From positions 1 to 64,000 of the forward strand of contig JBFHUL010000002.1 of the NCBI GenBank assembly GCA_041590075.1: DNA of 64,000 nt, given 5' to 3'. The position numbers and the translations under genes are program-made. Every line of letters begins with the position of its first letter. The first letter of the stretch is position 1. The notes below the pieces were generated by a model. It was given only the letters and a program-made list of their open reading frames with translations. It was not told where the DNA came from and did not search any database. Origin of the DNA: PZPK01 sp041590075 (GTDB taxonomy: Bacteria > Pseudomonadota > Gammaproteobacteria > Pseudomonadales > Oleiphilaceae). Positions 36,068 to 44,627 of this stretch are shown piece by piece.

Positions 36068-36535
36068 ATGGATCCCCAGGCACTGCTGCAACAATTGCGC
36101 GACGTTCACGCCCCCCCTCCCGTAGGATGGTGGCCTCCGGCTCCCGGATGGTGGGTGCTGTGTGCGCTCATCCTTGTGAGCCTGGCCTATCTCGCCTATC
36201 GCTTTTGGCGAGCTCGGCGCGCTCGGGCATGGAAAAAACACGCACTCACACAATTCACGCGGCTCAGCCAGCAATACCAGAGCACGGGCTCCGCCGAAAC
36301 CCTGACTGAAATAATTATGCTGATCAAACTTAGTCTGGCCCGCGCCAAACAGAGCGAGCATTATTTAAGCCTGAGCGGCGAAGACTGGCGGTGCTGCCTG
36401 GAGCACGAGTTCGAACTGGACGAGGTGGCCCTAGACACCCTGACACAGGGCCATTATCAGGAGCACTGCGCGTTGCTGTCTGATCAAACACTCAAGCGGC
36501 TGCGCAAAGGCCTGGGCAGGTTAAACCATGAGTGA
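36068..36535 (+). CDS. DUF4381 membrane protein
   Basis: A 155-residue protein with a Pro-rich start (PPPVGWWPPAPGWW), a single membrane helix (VLCALILVSLAYLAYRFW, about residues 34-51) and a helical cytoplasmic tail with LARAKQSEHYLSLSGEDWRCCL. It matches the DUF4381 family, which is found only inside MoxR/Bat operons. It starts two bases after the DUF58 stop, and its end overlaps the next ATG by eight bases. The role is presumably assembly of the membrane VWA complex. Confidence 0.88.
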   Translation: MDPQALLQQLRDVHAPPPVGWWPPAPGWWVLCALILVSLAYLAYRFWRARRARAWKKHALTQFTRLSQQYQSTGSAETLTEIIMLIKLSLARAKQSEHYLSLSGEDWRCCLEHEFELDEVALDTLTQGHYQEHCALLSDQTLKRLRKGLGRLNHE

Positions 36536-37595
36536 TGCCTTCGCACTGATCACGCAACTGGAGTGGCAATGGCCCTGGGCTCTTCTGCTGCTGCCCTTAC
36601 CCCTGCTCTTCAGTTGGCGAAAACCAAAGCACGACCACGAAACCATAGGCCCGCAATTACCGACTTTATACGGTGTATTGCGCCAAATCGGTGTCAGCCA
36701 AAGCCCTAGCAGGAACGCACCTCCCCGCTGGATGACCGCGCTATTGTGTCTGGCATGGCTGCTTTTGATTCTGGCGTGCATGCGCCCTCACTTCGTGGGT
36801 GATGCGGTGGATTTACCGCGCTCAGGACGCGACCTCATGCTCGCCATCGACATCTCCCCAAGCATGAAAGAGCGAGACATGTTGTTGAACAACGTGGAAT
36901 CCACACGACTCGAAGCTGTGAAATACGTGGTCGGCGATTTTATTAAAGCGCGTGCCGGTGACCGCATCGGCCTGATATTGTTTGGCTCACAACCCTACGT
37001 ACAAGCGCCGCTCACCTTCGACACCAAAACCGTTCATACCTTGTTAAACGAAGCGTTTTTAGGCATGGCTGGCCAAGCCACAGCCATCGGCGATGCCATC
37101 ACTCTCGCCACCAAGCGCCTCAGGGAGCGCCCTGATCAGAGCCGGGTGCTTATTCTGCTGTCGGACGGACAAAATACCGCCGGAGAAATCCCCCCGGGAA
37201 AAGCCGCCCAATTCGCAGCGCATGAAAACATCAAAATCTACACCATCGGTATTGGTGCAGAAGAAATTCTGAAACGCAGCTTTTTCGGCGTGCAACGCAT
37301 TAACCCTTCGGCCGACCTCGATGAGGCGATGCTGACCCAGATTGCCGAGACAACCAAAGGGAAGTACTACCGGGCGCGCGATTTACAGGAACTGGAACAA
37401 ATCTATCAGGAAATCGATACGCTTGAACCCATCGAGCAAGAGCAACGCACTTACCGGCCGCGTAAATCTATAATGCATTGGTTTATTGCCAGTGCACTGG
37501 GAGTGTGGTTAGCGGCCAGATTATTGCGCCTGATCCCCAGCGCATTGCCCCAAAATGACGTAGAAAAAAAGCCAAGCAGAGGTGAACAGCTGTGA
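36528..37595 (+). CDS. VWA-domain membrane protein (BatA-like)
   Basis: A 355-residue protein with N-terminal membrane helices (WPWALLLLPLPLLFSW and MTALLCLAWLLLILACM), a von Willebrand factor A domain (about residues 95-285) and a C-terminal helix (WFIASALGVWLAARLL). The metal-ion-dependent adhesion site is intact: LAIDISPSMKERD gives D-x-S-x-S, with Thr and Asp in later loops (GQATAIGDAI, LLSDGQN). It overlaps both neighbours (8 and 4 bases). Within the operon it is the first of two VWA partners, like Bacteroides BatA. The VWA domain should face the periplasm (inference from helix layout). Confidence 0.92.
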   Translation: MSDAFALITQLEWQWPWALLLLPLPLLFSWRKPKHDHETIGPQLPTLYGVLRQIGVSQSPSRNAPPRWMTALLCLAWLLLILACMRPHFVGDAVDLPRSGRDLMLAIDISPSMKERDMLLNNVESTRLEAVKYVVGDFIKARAGDRIGLILFGSQPYVQAPLTFDTKTVHTLLNEAFLGMAGQATAIGDAITLATKRLRERPDQSRVLILLSDGQNTAGEIPPGKAAQFAAHENIKIYTIGIGAEEILKRSFFGVQRINPSADLDEAMLTQIAETTKGKYYRARDLQELEQIYQEIDTLEPIEQEQRTYRPRKSIMHWFIASALGVWLAARLLRLIPSALPQNDVEKKPSRGEQL

Positions 37596-39445
37596 GCACC
37601 TTTATTGCACAATTTCATTTACTACGCCCGGAATGGTTACTGGCGCTACTTCTTTTACCGCTACTCTGGTGGTGGAACCAGCGGCAATCTGGCTCAAGTG
37701 ACTGGCGGCGGGTGATTGATCCACAACTGCTGCAACATTTAATGCCCAACTCAGGCCCGGCGGCCTCGCGGCCAAGGGTCGCCTTTCTGCTGATCGCGCT
37801 ATTACTCATCATCATTGCGCTGGCGGGGCCAAGCTGGAAAAAAATACCTCAGCCCACCGTTCAAGTGAGCGACAATATGGTGGTGCTGCTGGATTTGTCT
37901 CTGTCGATGCTCGCCACCGATCAACCACCCGACCGCCTCACTCGCAGCAAGCAGAAGATGCAGGACCTGTTGAAGCTGCGCAAAGAGGGCAATACGGCAT
38001 TGATAGCCTTTTCGGGCGATGCCCACGTGGTCACACCGCTCACCGATGATATTCGCACCATTCAGGCGAGCCTCTCTGCGCTTGATCCCTTTGTGATGCC
38101 GGTCATTGGCAGCCGCCCCGATTTGGCCGCCGAGCAAGCCGTAGACCTGTTTCGTCAGTCTGCCAGCAAACATGGCCGAGTCGTATTACTCACTGACGGA
38201 GTCACTGCGGCCCAGGCCGACCGCATCACTCAGACGCTCAAGGACTATCGGCTAGATATCATCGCTGTAGGGACTGCCGAAGGCGGACCGATTCCGATAC
38301 CGCAGCGCGGCTACCTGCGCGACGATAATAATGCGGTAGTGATTCCACAAACGGACTTCGCGCAACTCAACGCGCTCGCAACGAGCTTGAATGGTGTGAT
38401 GACCCCGATGCGCCTCACTGACGACGATCTGGAAATCCTCGACATTGCCGGTAGCGCGTTGCGAAACGCCACCCAAAGCGCCATGGAGTCCGCCCAAACG
38501 GGTCAGTTTGATCGCTGGCAAGATGCCGGGTTTGTGTTCCTGTTTATGGCCCTGCCCTTTATTTTGATCGCCTATCGCCAAGGCGTATTCGCATGTGCAT
38601 TACTGCTGATCGTTCCCATCGAGTCCAGCCATGCGTTCGGATGGGACGATCTCTGGCTTACCAAAAACCAACAAGCGCAACAGGCAATAGAACAAGGCCG
38701 TGCCAGCGAAGCCGCACAGCTATACGAGTCGCCCCTGCATCGCGCGCATGCCCTGTATCGTGCCGGCGAATACGAGGCAGCCGCTGAACTCTATCAGCAG
38801 CTGGACGCGCAGCATTACAATCTCGGTAACACGCTCGCGCAGCAACAACAATATGAGCAGGCCATCGCGGCGTATAACAAGGCGCTTGCAGCGAATCCCG
38901 ACAACGAGGATGCCCGCTTTAACAAAGAGTTGGTGGAGCAGCTGTTGCAGCAACAACAGCAACAACAGCAACAACAGCAACACGGTGATCAATCAGATCA
39001 GCAGAACCAACAGAACCAACAGAACCAACAGAACCAACAGAACCAACAGAACCAACAACAAGGAAATCAGGGCGAACAGAATTCGCAAGGCCAAGGCTCT
39101 CCATCGGAACCTCAATCGCGCCAGCAGCACAACACAGAACAGCAGGAGGGTGAGATGCCGGACTCCGCGGCCGGTCAGCCCAACGATGACAGTAAAGACC
39201 AGAAAGATAAAAATACCGCCGAATCAGCACAAACAATCAGCGAACCCGACGCGGCGCAAGGCGAGCAGGAAAAATCTGAAACCGGCGCAGTGCTCGATGC
39301 GCTCAGCGACGAAGAAAAACAATCCTACGAACAATGGATGCGACGCGTTCCCGATGACCCTTCGGGGCTGTTAAGGCGTAAATTCGAACAGCAGGCCCGT
39401 GAGCGCGCACGCATACGAAGAGAGGAAGGAGAACCCTTATGGTAA
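37592..39445 (+). CDS. VWA plus TPR protein with polyglutamine tract (BatB/BatC-like fusion)
   Basis: A 617-residue fusion. Residues ~10-70 are membrane helices, ~85-290 a VWA domain with the D-x-S-x-S site LLDLSLSML, and ~310-340 another helix. Then follow tetratricopeptide repeats (about 365-450: YRAGEYEAAAELYQQLDAQHYNLG, EQAIAAYNKALAANP). Residues ~450-490 are almost pure Gln/Asn, then a low-complexity acidic stretch, and finally the conserved BatC ending QWMRRVPDDPSGLLRRKF. The GTG start overlaps the previous stop in GTGA. Two period-9 DNA repeats encode the Q/N tract. It is probably the second VWA subunit, with the TPR part recruiting BatD or MoxR. Confidence 0.92.
   Translation: MSTFIAQFHLLRPEWLLALLLLPLLWWWNQRQSGSSDWRRVIDPQLLQHLMPNSGPAASRPRVAFLLIALLLIIIALAGPSWKKIPQPTVQVSDNMVVLLDLSLSMLATDQPPDRLTRSKQKMQDLLKLRKEGNTALIAFSGDAHVVTPLTDDIRTIQASLSALDPFVMPVIGSRPDLAAEQAVDLFRQSASKHGRVVLLTDGVTAAQADRITQTLKDYRLDIIAVGTAEGGPIPIPQRGYLRDDNNAVVIPQTDFAQLNALATSLNGVMTPMRLTDDDLEILDIAGSALRNATQSAMESAQTGQFDRWQDAGFVFLFMALPFILIAYRQGVFACALLLIVPIESSHAFGWDDLWLTKNQQAQQAIEQGRASEAAQLYESPLHRAHALYRAGEYEAAAELYQQLDAQHYNLGNTLAQQQQYEQAIAAYNKALAANPDNEDARFNKELVEQLLQQQQQQQQQQQHGDQSDQQNQQNQQNQQNQQNQQNQQQGNQGEQNSQGQGSPSEPQSRQQHNTEQQEGEMPDSAAGQPNDDSKDQKDKNTAESAQTISEPDAAQGEQEKSETGAVLDALSDEEKQSYEQWMRRVPDDPSGLLRRKFEQQARERARIRREEGEPLW
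38948..38980 (+). repeat. CAG/CAA tandem repeat, period 9, in the polyglutamine tract
   Basis: CAGCAACAA is repeated three times and followed by CAGCAA, in frame, coding for glutamine only. Unit length is a multiple of three, so slippage would change tract length without a frameshift. Confidence 0.9.
39002..39055 (+). repeat. Six perfect copies of a 9-bp unit (CAGAACCAA)
   Basis: CAGAACCAA occurs six times without any difference between copies, coding for Q-N-Q in frame. The perfect identity indicates recent expansion or ongoing length change. It follows the polyglutamine repeat after 21 bases. Confidence 0.95.
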
Positions 39446-41232
39446 CGGGTGCACAGTATCGATTCAGTCTGTGGCTTCCGGCGAAGTCATTGATGGTGGT
39501 ATGGCTGGCTTTCATGACGCTTCTGCCACAAATCAGCGTTGCAGAAAGCACACTGAGCGCCAGCGTAGACCGAAACAAACTCTATGAAACAGAAACGCTC
39601 ACCTATGAGCTGCGCGGCGAACTGGACGTCGAGCCCGGTTTTGGAGGGCTCTTCAGTTTTGGTCGCAGCCAGATAAACGAACCTGAAATACCCGGTTTAG
39701 AACGCGACTTCGAAATACTCGACCGGCAACAGAAAATGAGCATGCAAAGCATCAACGGTAAAACCCAGTCACAGGTGCTTTGGCGTTATACACTCGCCCC
39801 CAAACGCAGCGGCACGCTGACTATCCCGGCCGCTGAATACGAAAACATTAAAGCCAAACCCATTTCAATCGAAGTGCTCGCCGGTACTTCGCCCCGTGAA
39901 GCCGGTACACCGCCGCTTGTGTTCATAGAAGTTGAAACCGATAAAACAACTGCGTATGTGCAGGAACAGATTAAATACACTGTGCGTCTCTACTCATCGG
40001 GCAATTTGGTGGCGGGCGACCTTGACCAACCCCAAGCGCTGGACGCGATCGTTGAACCTTTGGGTGAAACCAAGGTGTATTACCGAATGGCCCATAACCA
40101 GCGTTACGAAGTGCGCGAGAAAAACTACCTGCTCTTTCCTCAGAAAAGCGGCCAACTCGATCTCCCTGCTCTCAAATTCAGCGGTACGGTAATTGACTCA
40201 AGCAAACGCCGCCGCGTACGTGTGCGAGAAACCTCAGAAGGTATTACGCTTAACGTCAATCCACCTCCGGCGTCGTTCAGCGGGGACGTTTGGCTTCCCG
40301 CCACCAGCCTGCATCTGAGCGAAAAATGGGATCGCACCCCCGACGATCTGAAGGTAGGCGACTCAGTAACCCGTACGGTCGAAATTCAGGCTCTGGGCCT
40401 ATTGGCATCAGCGCTGCCACCTTTGCCTGCCACACAATCCACACACTTCAAGGTTTACCCGGATCAACCGCAAACCGAAACCGTAGAGCATGATGGTGGC
40501 GCGCAGTCACTTCGCAGAGAAACGCGCGCGTTGGTTGCGGTACAGCCCGGAGAATTAACACTACCCGAAGTGCGTGTACCCTGGTGGGATACGGTCAATA
40601 ACCTTGAGCGCGTTGCGGTGCTGCCGGCACGCAGTCTCTCGGTGACGGGCTTGGCGGCCCGGGCCAGCAAGCCACCCCATCCAGCCTCTGCAGAGATAAC
40701 GGCGCAAAACAACGAAGATTCTTCTGCGGCCCAGGCTTCCGGGGCAAAAGAATCTGCACCTGCCAGTGAGCCATCCTCGCTTGGGCCATCACAGCATTTC
40801 TGGTGGCTCATTACCGCGTTATTACTTTCAGGCTGGGCATTAACAGTGTGGTGGTTTCTGCGAAAGCCCCACCGTCAGCAAGACACGAGCCCCGCATTTA
40901 CACCCAGCAATGAAACATGGCATGCCTTGCAACGCGCGATTAAACACGATGATCCAGAGATGACCAAACTGTTGGTCGCGTGGGCTCGGCAACACTTTGG
41001 CGAGCGTGGCATAAGTAGAGCCATACTTGGCATTACAGACTTACAGCGCCTGGATTCCGTGTTATACGCGCAGGCAAGCGCCTTCGAAGCCGCGCGTTAC
41101 GCTCCCAATGGCAAAGAAGATCAGGAGTATGACCGGAAGATTCTGTTGGACCGGCTGAAATTACTGCGTGACAAAAGCCCATCGGCTCAGCAAACTGCGG
41201 TGTCGTTTTACCCCACCCAGAAACGGGCTTGA
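39439..41232 (+). CDS. BatD-like protein
   Basis: A 597-residue protein with a signal peptide (SLMVVWLAFMTLLPQISVA, cut about residue 34), a long extracytoplasmic beta-rich BatD/'oxygen tolerance' region, and a membrane helix near residues 455-475 (WWLITALLLSGWALTVWWFL) with a cytoplasmic tail. Family segments are LYETETLTYELRGELD, FEILDRQQKMSMQSINGKTQS and YVQEQIKYTVRLYSSGNL. Its start overlaps the VWA/TPR gene by seven bases, which completes the moxR-DUF58-DUF4381-VWA-VWA/TPR-BatD operon. It is thought to act with the VWA proteins in envelope stress or oxygen tolerance; the mechanism is unknown. Confidence 0.92.
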   Translation: MVTGAQYRFSLWLPAKSLMVVWLAFMTLLPQISVAESTLSASVDRNKLYETETLTYELRGELDVEPGFGGLFSFGRSQINEPEIPGLERDFEILDRQQKMSMQSINGKTQSQVLWRYTLAPKRSGTLTIPAAEYENIKAKPISIEVLAGTSPREAGTPPLVFIEVETDKTTAYVQEQIKYTVRLYSSGNLVAGDLDQPQALDAIVEPLGETKVYYRMAHNQRYEVREKNYLLFPQKSGQLDLPALKFSGTVIDSSKRRRVRVRETSEGITLNVNPPPASFSGDVWLPATSLHLSEKWDRTPDDLKVGDSVTRTVEIQALGLLASALPPLPATQSTHFKVYPDQPQTETVEHDGGAQSLRRETRALVAVQPGELTLPEVRVPWWDTVNNLERVAVLPARSLSVTGLAARASKPPHPASAEITAQNNEDSSAAQASGAKESAPASEPSSLGPSQHFWWLITALLLSGWALTVWWFLRKPHRQQDTSPAFTPSNETWHALQRAIKHDDPEMTKLLVAWARQHFGERGISRAILGITDLQRLDSVLYAQASAFEAARYAPNGKEDQEYDRKILLDRLKLLRDKSPSAQQTAVSFYPTQKRA

Positions 41233-41234
41233 AC

Positions 41235-41489
41235 ATGACCACTTGCCACACACAATGCAGCGCCTGTTGTATTGCGCCAGCCATAAGCAGCCCGTTGCCT
41301 AATATGCCGCTCGGAAAACCCGCGGGCGTGCCATGCATAAACCTTGATGACCATGGAAGGTGTCGCGAATATGCGCGCCGCCCGGCAGTTTGCCGAGAAT
41401 TCATGCCCGAGCGCAGCGCCTGTGGGAGCAATGCACAGCACGCGCTCCGTTTGCTAGGTGCGCTTGAGCGCGCCACACAACCAACTTAG
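41235..41489 (+). CDS. YkgJ-family cysteine-cluster protein
   Basis: An 84-residue protein of the YkgJ (CxxCxx cluster, possible zinc or iron-sulfur) family. It has an N-terminal C-x3-C-x2-CC pattern (CHTQCSACC), ISSPLPNMPLGKPAGVPC, the DDHGRCREYARRPAVCREF segment and a final C in ERSACG, followed by the family ending LGALERATQPT. The ATG lies two bases after the BatD stop, so it may be co-transcribed. Function is unknown. A frame extended by two codons to an upstream TTG is less likely. Confidence 0.88.
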   Translation: MTTCHTQCSACCIAPAISSPLPNMPLGKPAGVPCINLDDHGRCREYARRPAVCREFMPERSACGSNAQHALRLLGALERATQPT

Positions 41490-41510
41490 CACCGGTTTCG
41501 CCCCCCAGCG

Positions 41511-41711
41511 CTAAATACCCATAAATTCCGCAATCACCGATTTGGCGACAAAGCCAAACACGCCCAGACCCAAAACCAAAAACAACATCGCAGTCCCAAA
41601 CCTGCCGGCATTGGAGCGTTTGGCCAGATCCCACACGATATACCCCATGTAAAGAATCAAGCCACCGATTCCGATATAAAGAGAGAGCTCCTCAAACTGG
41701 GCAAGTGTCAT
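41511..41711 (-). CDS. DUF2788 small membrane protein
   Basis: A 66-residue protein with two hydrophobic helices (ELSLYIGIGGLILYMGYIVW and TAMLFLVLGLGVFGFVAKSVIAEF) joined by the conserved LAKRSNAGRFG. This matches DUF2788, common in gammaproteobacteria and uncharacterised. It is a single gene, convergent with the YkgJ gene. Confidence 0.9.
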   Translation of the reverse strand: MTLAQFEELSLYIGIGGLILYMGYIVWDLAKRSNAGRFGTAMLFLVLGLGVFGFVAKSVIAEFMGI

Positions 41712-41883
41712 TGTCTATCCTCAATGCGTGTTTAAAAAACCGGCCGGAGTGTACAGCGGTTTCCTAGAATATTCAGACTAAATTCAGTAACACCGCGCGC
41801 TGATTTTTAATCGCTGTGTCGACCTCCCGGCACTTTTTTCTATACTAATGGACCCCGTTCAGCGATTGAGGTGGATGATTATT

Positions 41884-43902
41884 ATGACGATCAAGAACAA
41901 AATCATTGCAGGCTTCGGCGTGATCACTGCAATCATTCTGGTAGTAGGGCTAATAGGGTTCTCGGGCATACGCCAGCTGTCCTCAGACCTGAATTTCATC
42001 GTTGGCCCGGCGTGGGATACGGCAGATGGCGCGATGGAAGGCACGATCGGATTACAGGCTGAAATGCTGGCCGTCGAGAAAATCCTTCAAGGCGCCCCCC
42101 TTGAACGCGAAATGACCAAGCTTAAGGAAGGGGAAAAAACTGCCGGCGAAGCCATTGCACGCCTGCTTGAGGCTGGGCTGATGAACGATGAAGAGGTACA
42201 GGCCGTATTGCAGAGCAAGCAGGAGTACGAGAATTTACTCTGGCAACTGCTCGACGACTACAAGCGCTTTGCCACACTCAAACGTGAGTTCGATGAACAT
42301 GTCGAAGCTTTCGTCGCGCTGGGCGAAGAAATGGAAGAGATCGGTGATGCTGCCATGGAAGAGTTTGAACAATCACCTGATCAGGCTTTCACCTGGAACG
42401 GTGCGATCAGGGAACGCTGGTTGGCCGCAGACGGGGGCATGGAGTCCAATATTGGTTTATTGTGGGGGCTCTACCATATCGATCGGCTCATCGACCGCAG
42501 CGAAACGCCTGAGGCTGCGAAGGCCGAAATCAATGCGGCACTTGCCTTCCAGAGAGAGGCGTCTGAAGAAATGCTGGGTACGGGCAGGTTTGACCTACCA
42601 GCGGGTCAGCAATGGAATAACCGCCGCTATGCTTCGGTCTACAGTGACTTATTGCAGACTCATGAATCTCTGATCGCAGCCTTGGTTGATGCCACCATAG
42701 CTTATCATCAGACGCACGACCGCTACATCACCCAGGCGGAACAATTACTCACTTTACTGGGCGGGTTTGAAGCAGCGGGCGATCAAGCCGTGGAAGGTGA
42801 AATTGAACACATTCGACTGATTCAATCCAACACCGAAACCCTGACGTTTGCCGCATTAATCGCCGGACTGGTGATCGCCATAACACTGGCGGTGCTTATT
42901 TTGCGCGCGATTCTGATACCTCTGGGCAGTATTCTATCGCGTCTGCGCGACATCGCTCGCGGAGAGGGAGACCTGACACAACGCATTCACCTCAGCTCGA
43001 ATGACGAGCTGGGTCGGCTCGCCAGGGAATTCAATTATTTTATTGATCACATTCACCAGCTGATCAAGGATGTGAAGACAAAAAGGGAATCGATGGGCCA
43101 CACCGTCGTTGAAATGAAAAGCCTGATGAGCGAGACACAACACACCGTACTCCGACAGCAAAACGAAACCGACCAAATCGCAACCGCCATTACCGAAATG
43201 GCCGCCACTGCACGGGAAATCACCAATAACACACACAGCGCCGCCGACACGGCCGAACAGGCATCCGGTGTGAGTACGCAGGCACGCGAAACGGTGGAAA
43301 GCGCCATTGAAAATATCAGCAGCTTATCCGACGAATTGAAAGACGCCGCACAGGTGGTGTCTGGCCTTGAAGAGGACGTGGGCCAGATCGTCGGCGTGCT
43401 CGATGTGATCGTGGGTATTGCAGAACAAACCAACCTATTGGCACTTAACGCCGCCATCGAAGCCGCCCGCGCGGGAGAACAGGGGCGCGGATTTGCAGTA
43501 GTGGCTGACGAAGTGCGAGGACTCGCGGGCAGAACGCAGCAAAGCACCGAAGAGATTCAGCAGATGATCGAGCGGCTGAAAACCAGCTCCAGAAAAGCCG
43601 TAGATGTGATGCATCGCAGCAACCAGAAAAGTGATGCCACGGTCAAACAAAGTACTGAGGTTTCGCAGGCATTGCAGCACATCTTGAACAGCGTGAAAGA
43701 TATTAACGATGCGACGCAAATGATTGCAGCAGCCTCTGAGCAACAGGCCGCAACCAGTGATGAAATGAATAATAATGTACTGCGAATTGTAGATAGCGCG
43801 CAACGCGTTACCGACAGCATGCACAAAACAGGAGAACATTGCGAACAGACGCTGCGCAACAGCGAAGAACTGGGCGAACTCGTGCGTCGCTTTAAAGTTT
43901 AG
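41884..43902 (+). CDS. Methyl-accepting chemotaxis protein
   Basis: A 672-residue chemoreceptor. TM1 (about residues 8-30) is followed by a long helical periplasmic sensor domain, TM2 (about 319-343), HAMP (about 344-395) and a signalling domain whose tip EQTNLLALNAAIEAARAGEQ is complete (about 514-533) and continues GRGFAVVADEVRGLAGRTQ. I start at 41884 because GAGGTGG lies nine bases before it and a TATACT hexamer (41841-41846) would start transcription near an earlier ATG at 41848. The C-terminus lacks the NWETF-type tether for CheR. The ligand is unknown. There is no che gene adjacent, and its stop overlaps the convergent glycosyltransferase by four bases. It could serve the cluster at 5.9-12.2 kb or the cell's main Che array. 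Confidence 0.93.
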   Translation: MTIKNKIIAGFGVITAIILVVGLIGFSGIRQLSSDLNFIVGPAWDTADGAMEGTIGLQAEMLAVEKILQGAPLEREMTKLKEGEKTAGEAIARLLEAGLMNDEEVQAVLQSKQEYENLLWQLLDDYKRFATLKREFDEHVEAFVALGEEMEEIGDAAMEEFEQSPDQAFTWNGAIRERWLAADGGMESNIGLLWGLYHIDRLIDRSETPEAAKAEINAALAFQREASEEMLGTGRFDLPAGQQWNNRRYASVYSDLLQTHESLIAALVDATIAYHQTHDRYITQAEQLLTLLGGFEAAGDQAVEGEIEHIRLIQSNTETLTFAALIAGLVIAITLAVLILRAILIPLGSILSRLRDIARGEGDLTQRIHLSSNDELGRLAREFNYFIDHIHQLIKDVKTKRESMGHTVVEMKSLMSETQHTVLRQQNETDQIATAITEMAATAREITNNTHSAADTAEQASGVSTQARETVESAIENISSLSDELKDAAQVVSGLEEDVGQIVGVLDVIVGIAEQTNLLALNAAIEAARAGEQGRGFAVVADEVRGLAGRTQQSTEEIQQMIERLKTSSRKAVDVMHRSNQKSDATVKQSTEVSQALQHILNSVKDINDATQMIAAASEQQAATSDEMNNNVLRIVDSAQRVTDSMHKTGEHCEQTLRNSEELGELVRRFKV

Positions 43903-44627
43903 TTTGCGCCGCGATAATATCGTCTCACAAGATCTTGCGGATTGGCGCCCAGAGCATAAGCCGCTCTGAGGCGCCACATCAGAAAAATCGTACGCCACAC
44001 CCCCTCTTCGCGCCATTTGCGAGCCGAAGTCATCATCGCAGGGTATTTAATGCGATGGGGAAACTCGCGACGACGCAAGCGCTTACTCAGTTCAACATCT
44101 TCCATGAGAGGCTGGTCGGGATAACCGCCAATTTGTTCGAACACAGCACGCTTTACAAAGATGGTCTGATCGCCGGTGGCGATTCCGGTAAAGCCTGAAC
44201 GCCAATTGATCATACGCCCGATCAACTTAAAAATAGCGCGTTCATCATCCAGGCGCACATCAAAACGCCCCCAGCAAATCTCGGATGCCAACCCTTCCAG
44301 CGCCTTGGCAAATTCCGGTGGAATGCTCGAATCGGCATGCAGAAAAACCAGATAATCACCCTTGGCATGAGCCGCGCCAACATTCATTTGCCGCGCACGC
44401 CCGCGCTCAGATTCGAGCAAGCTCAACGAGCAGGTGGGGTGTTTTTCTTGAAATTCATGCACTAAGGCGCTCGTTGCATCCTGCGATCCGCCGTCTACCA
44501 CGACCATCTCGTATTGGGAGCTCACCTGCGCATGCAGGGCGCGTAACAAAGAAATGATCGTTTGCGCCTCATTCAATACCGGTACAATCACCGAAAAACG
44601 CGGTTTATTCGTCAAGCGCGCCACCAC
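43899..44627 (-). CDS. Arsenosugar-type glycosyltransferase (TIGR04283 family)
   Basis: A GT2-fold glycosyltransferase of about 242 residues. The nucleotide-sugar fold starts FSVIVPVLNEAQTI and VVVDGGSQDATS; the metal site is HADSSIPPEF (DxD-like), then GRFDVRLDDE and ATGDQTIFVKRAVFEQIGGYPDQPLMEDVELSKRLRR, the TIGR04283 hallmark ('transferase 2, rSAM/selenodomain-associated'). The start is uncertain: GTG codons at 44627 and 44624, GTG at 44669 and TTG at 44615 all overlap the arsS end, and I take 44627 with GGGGCAGGG upstream. It is coupled to arsS, so the likely role is adding a sugar moiety in arsenosugar synthesis (inference). Confidence 0.85.
   Translation of the reverse strand: MVARLTNKPRFSVIVPVLNEAQTIISLLRALHAQVSSQYEMVVVDGGSQDATSALVHEFQEKHPTCSLSLLESERGRARQMNVGAAHAKGDYLVFLHADSSIPPEFAKALEGLASEICWGRFDVRLDDERAIFKLIGRMINWRSGFTGIATGDQTIFVKRAVFEQIGGYPDQPLMEDVELSKRLRRREFPHRIKYPAMMTSARKWREEGVWRTIFLMWRLRAAYALGANPQDLVRRYYRGAN

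Noticed and set aside
38948..39055. Possible CRISPR-like or minisatellite array
   Set aside because: The units are 9 bases, contiguous and in frame without spacers, so they are coding microsatellites and not a CRISPR array.
38700..39374. 224-codon plus-strand frame in the polyglutamine region
   Set aside because: It is a shifted frame of the VWA/TPR gene, rich in Asn/Arg/Thr from the repeats, and lacks a start signal.
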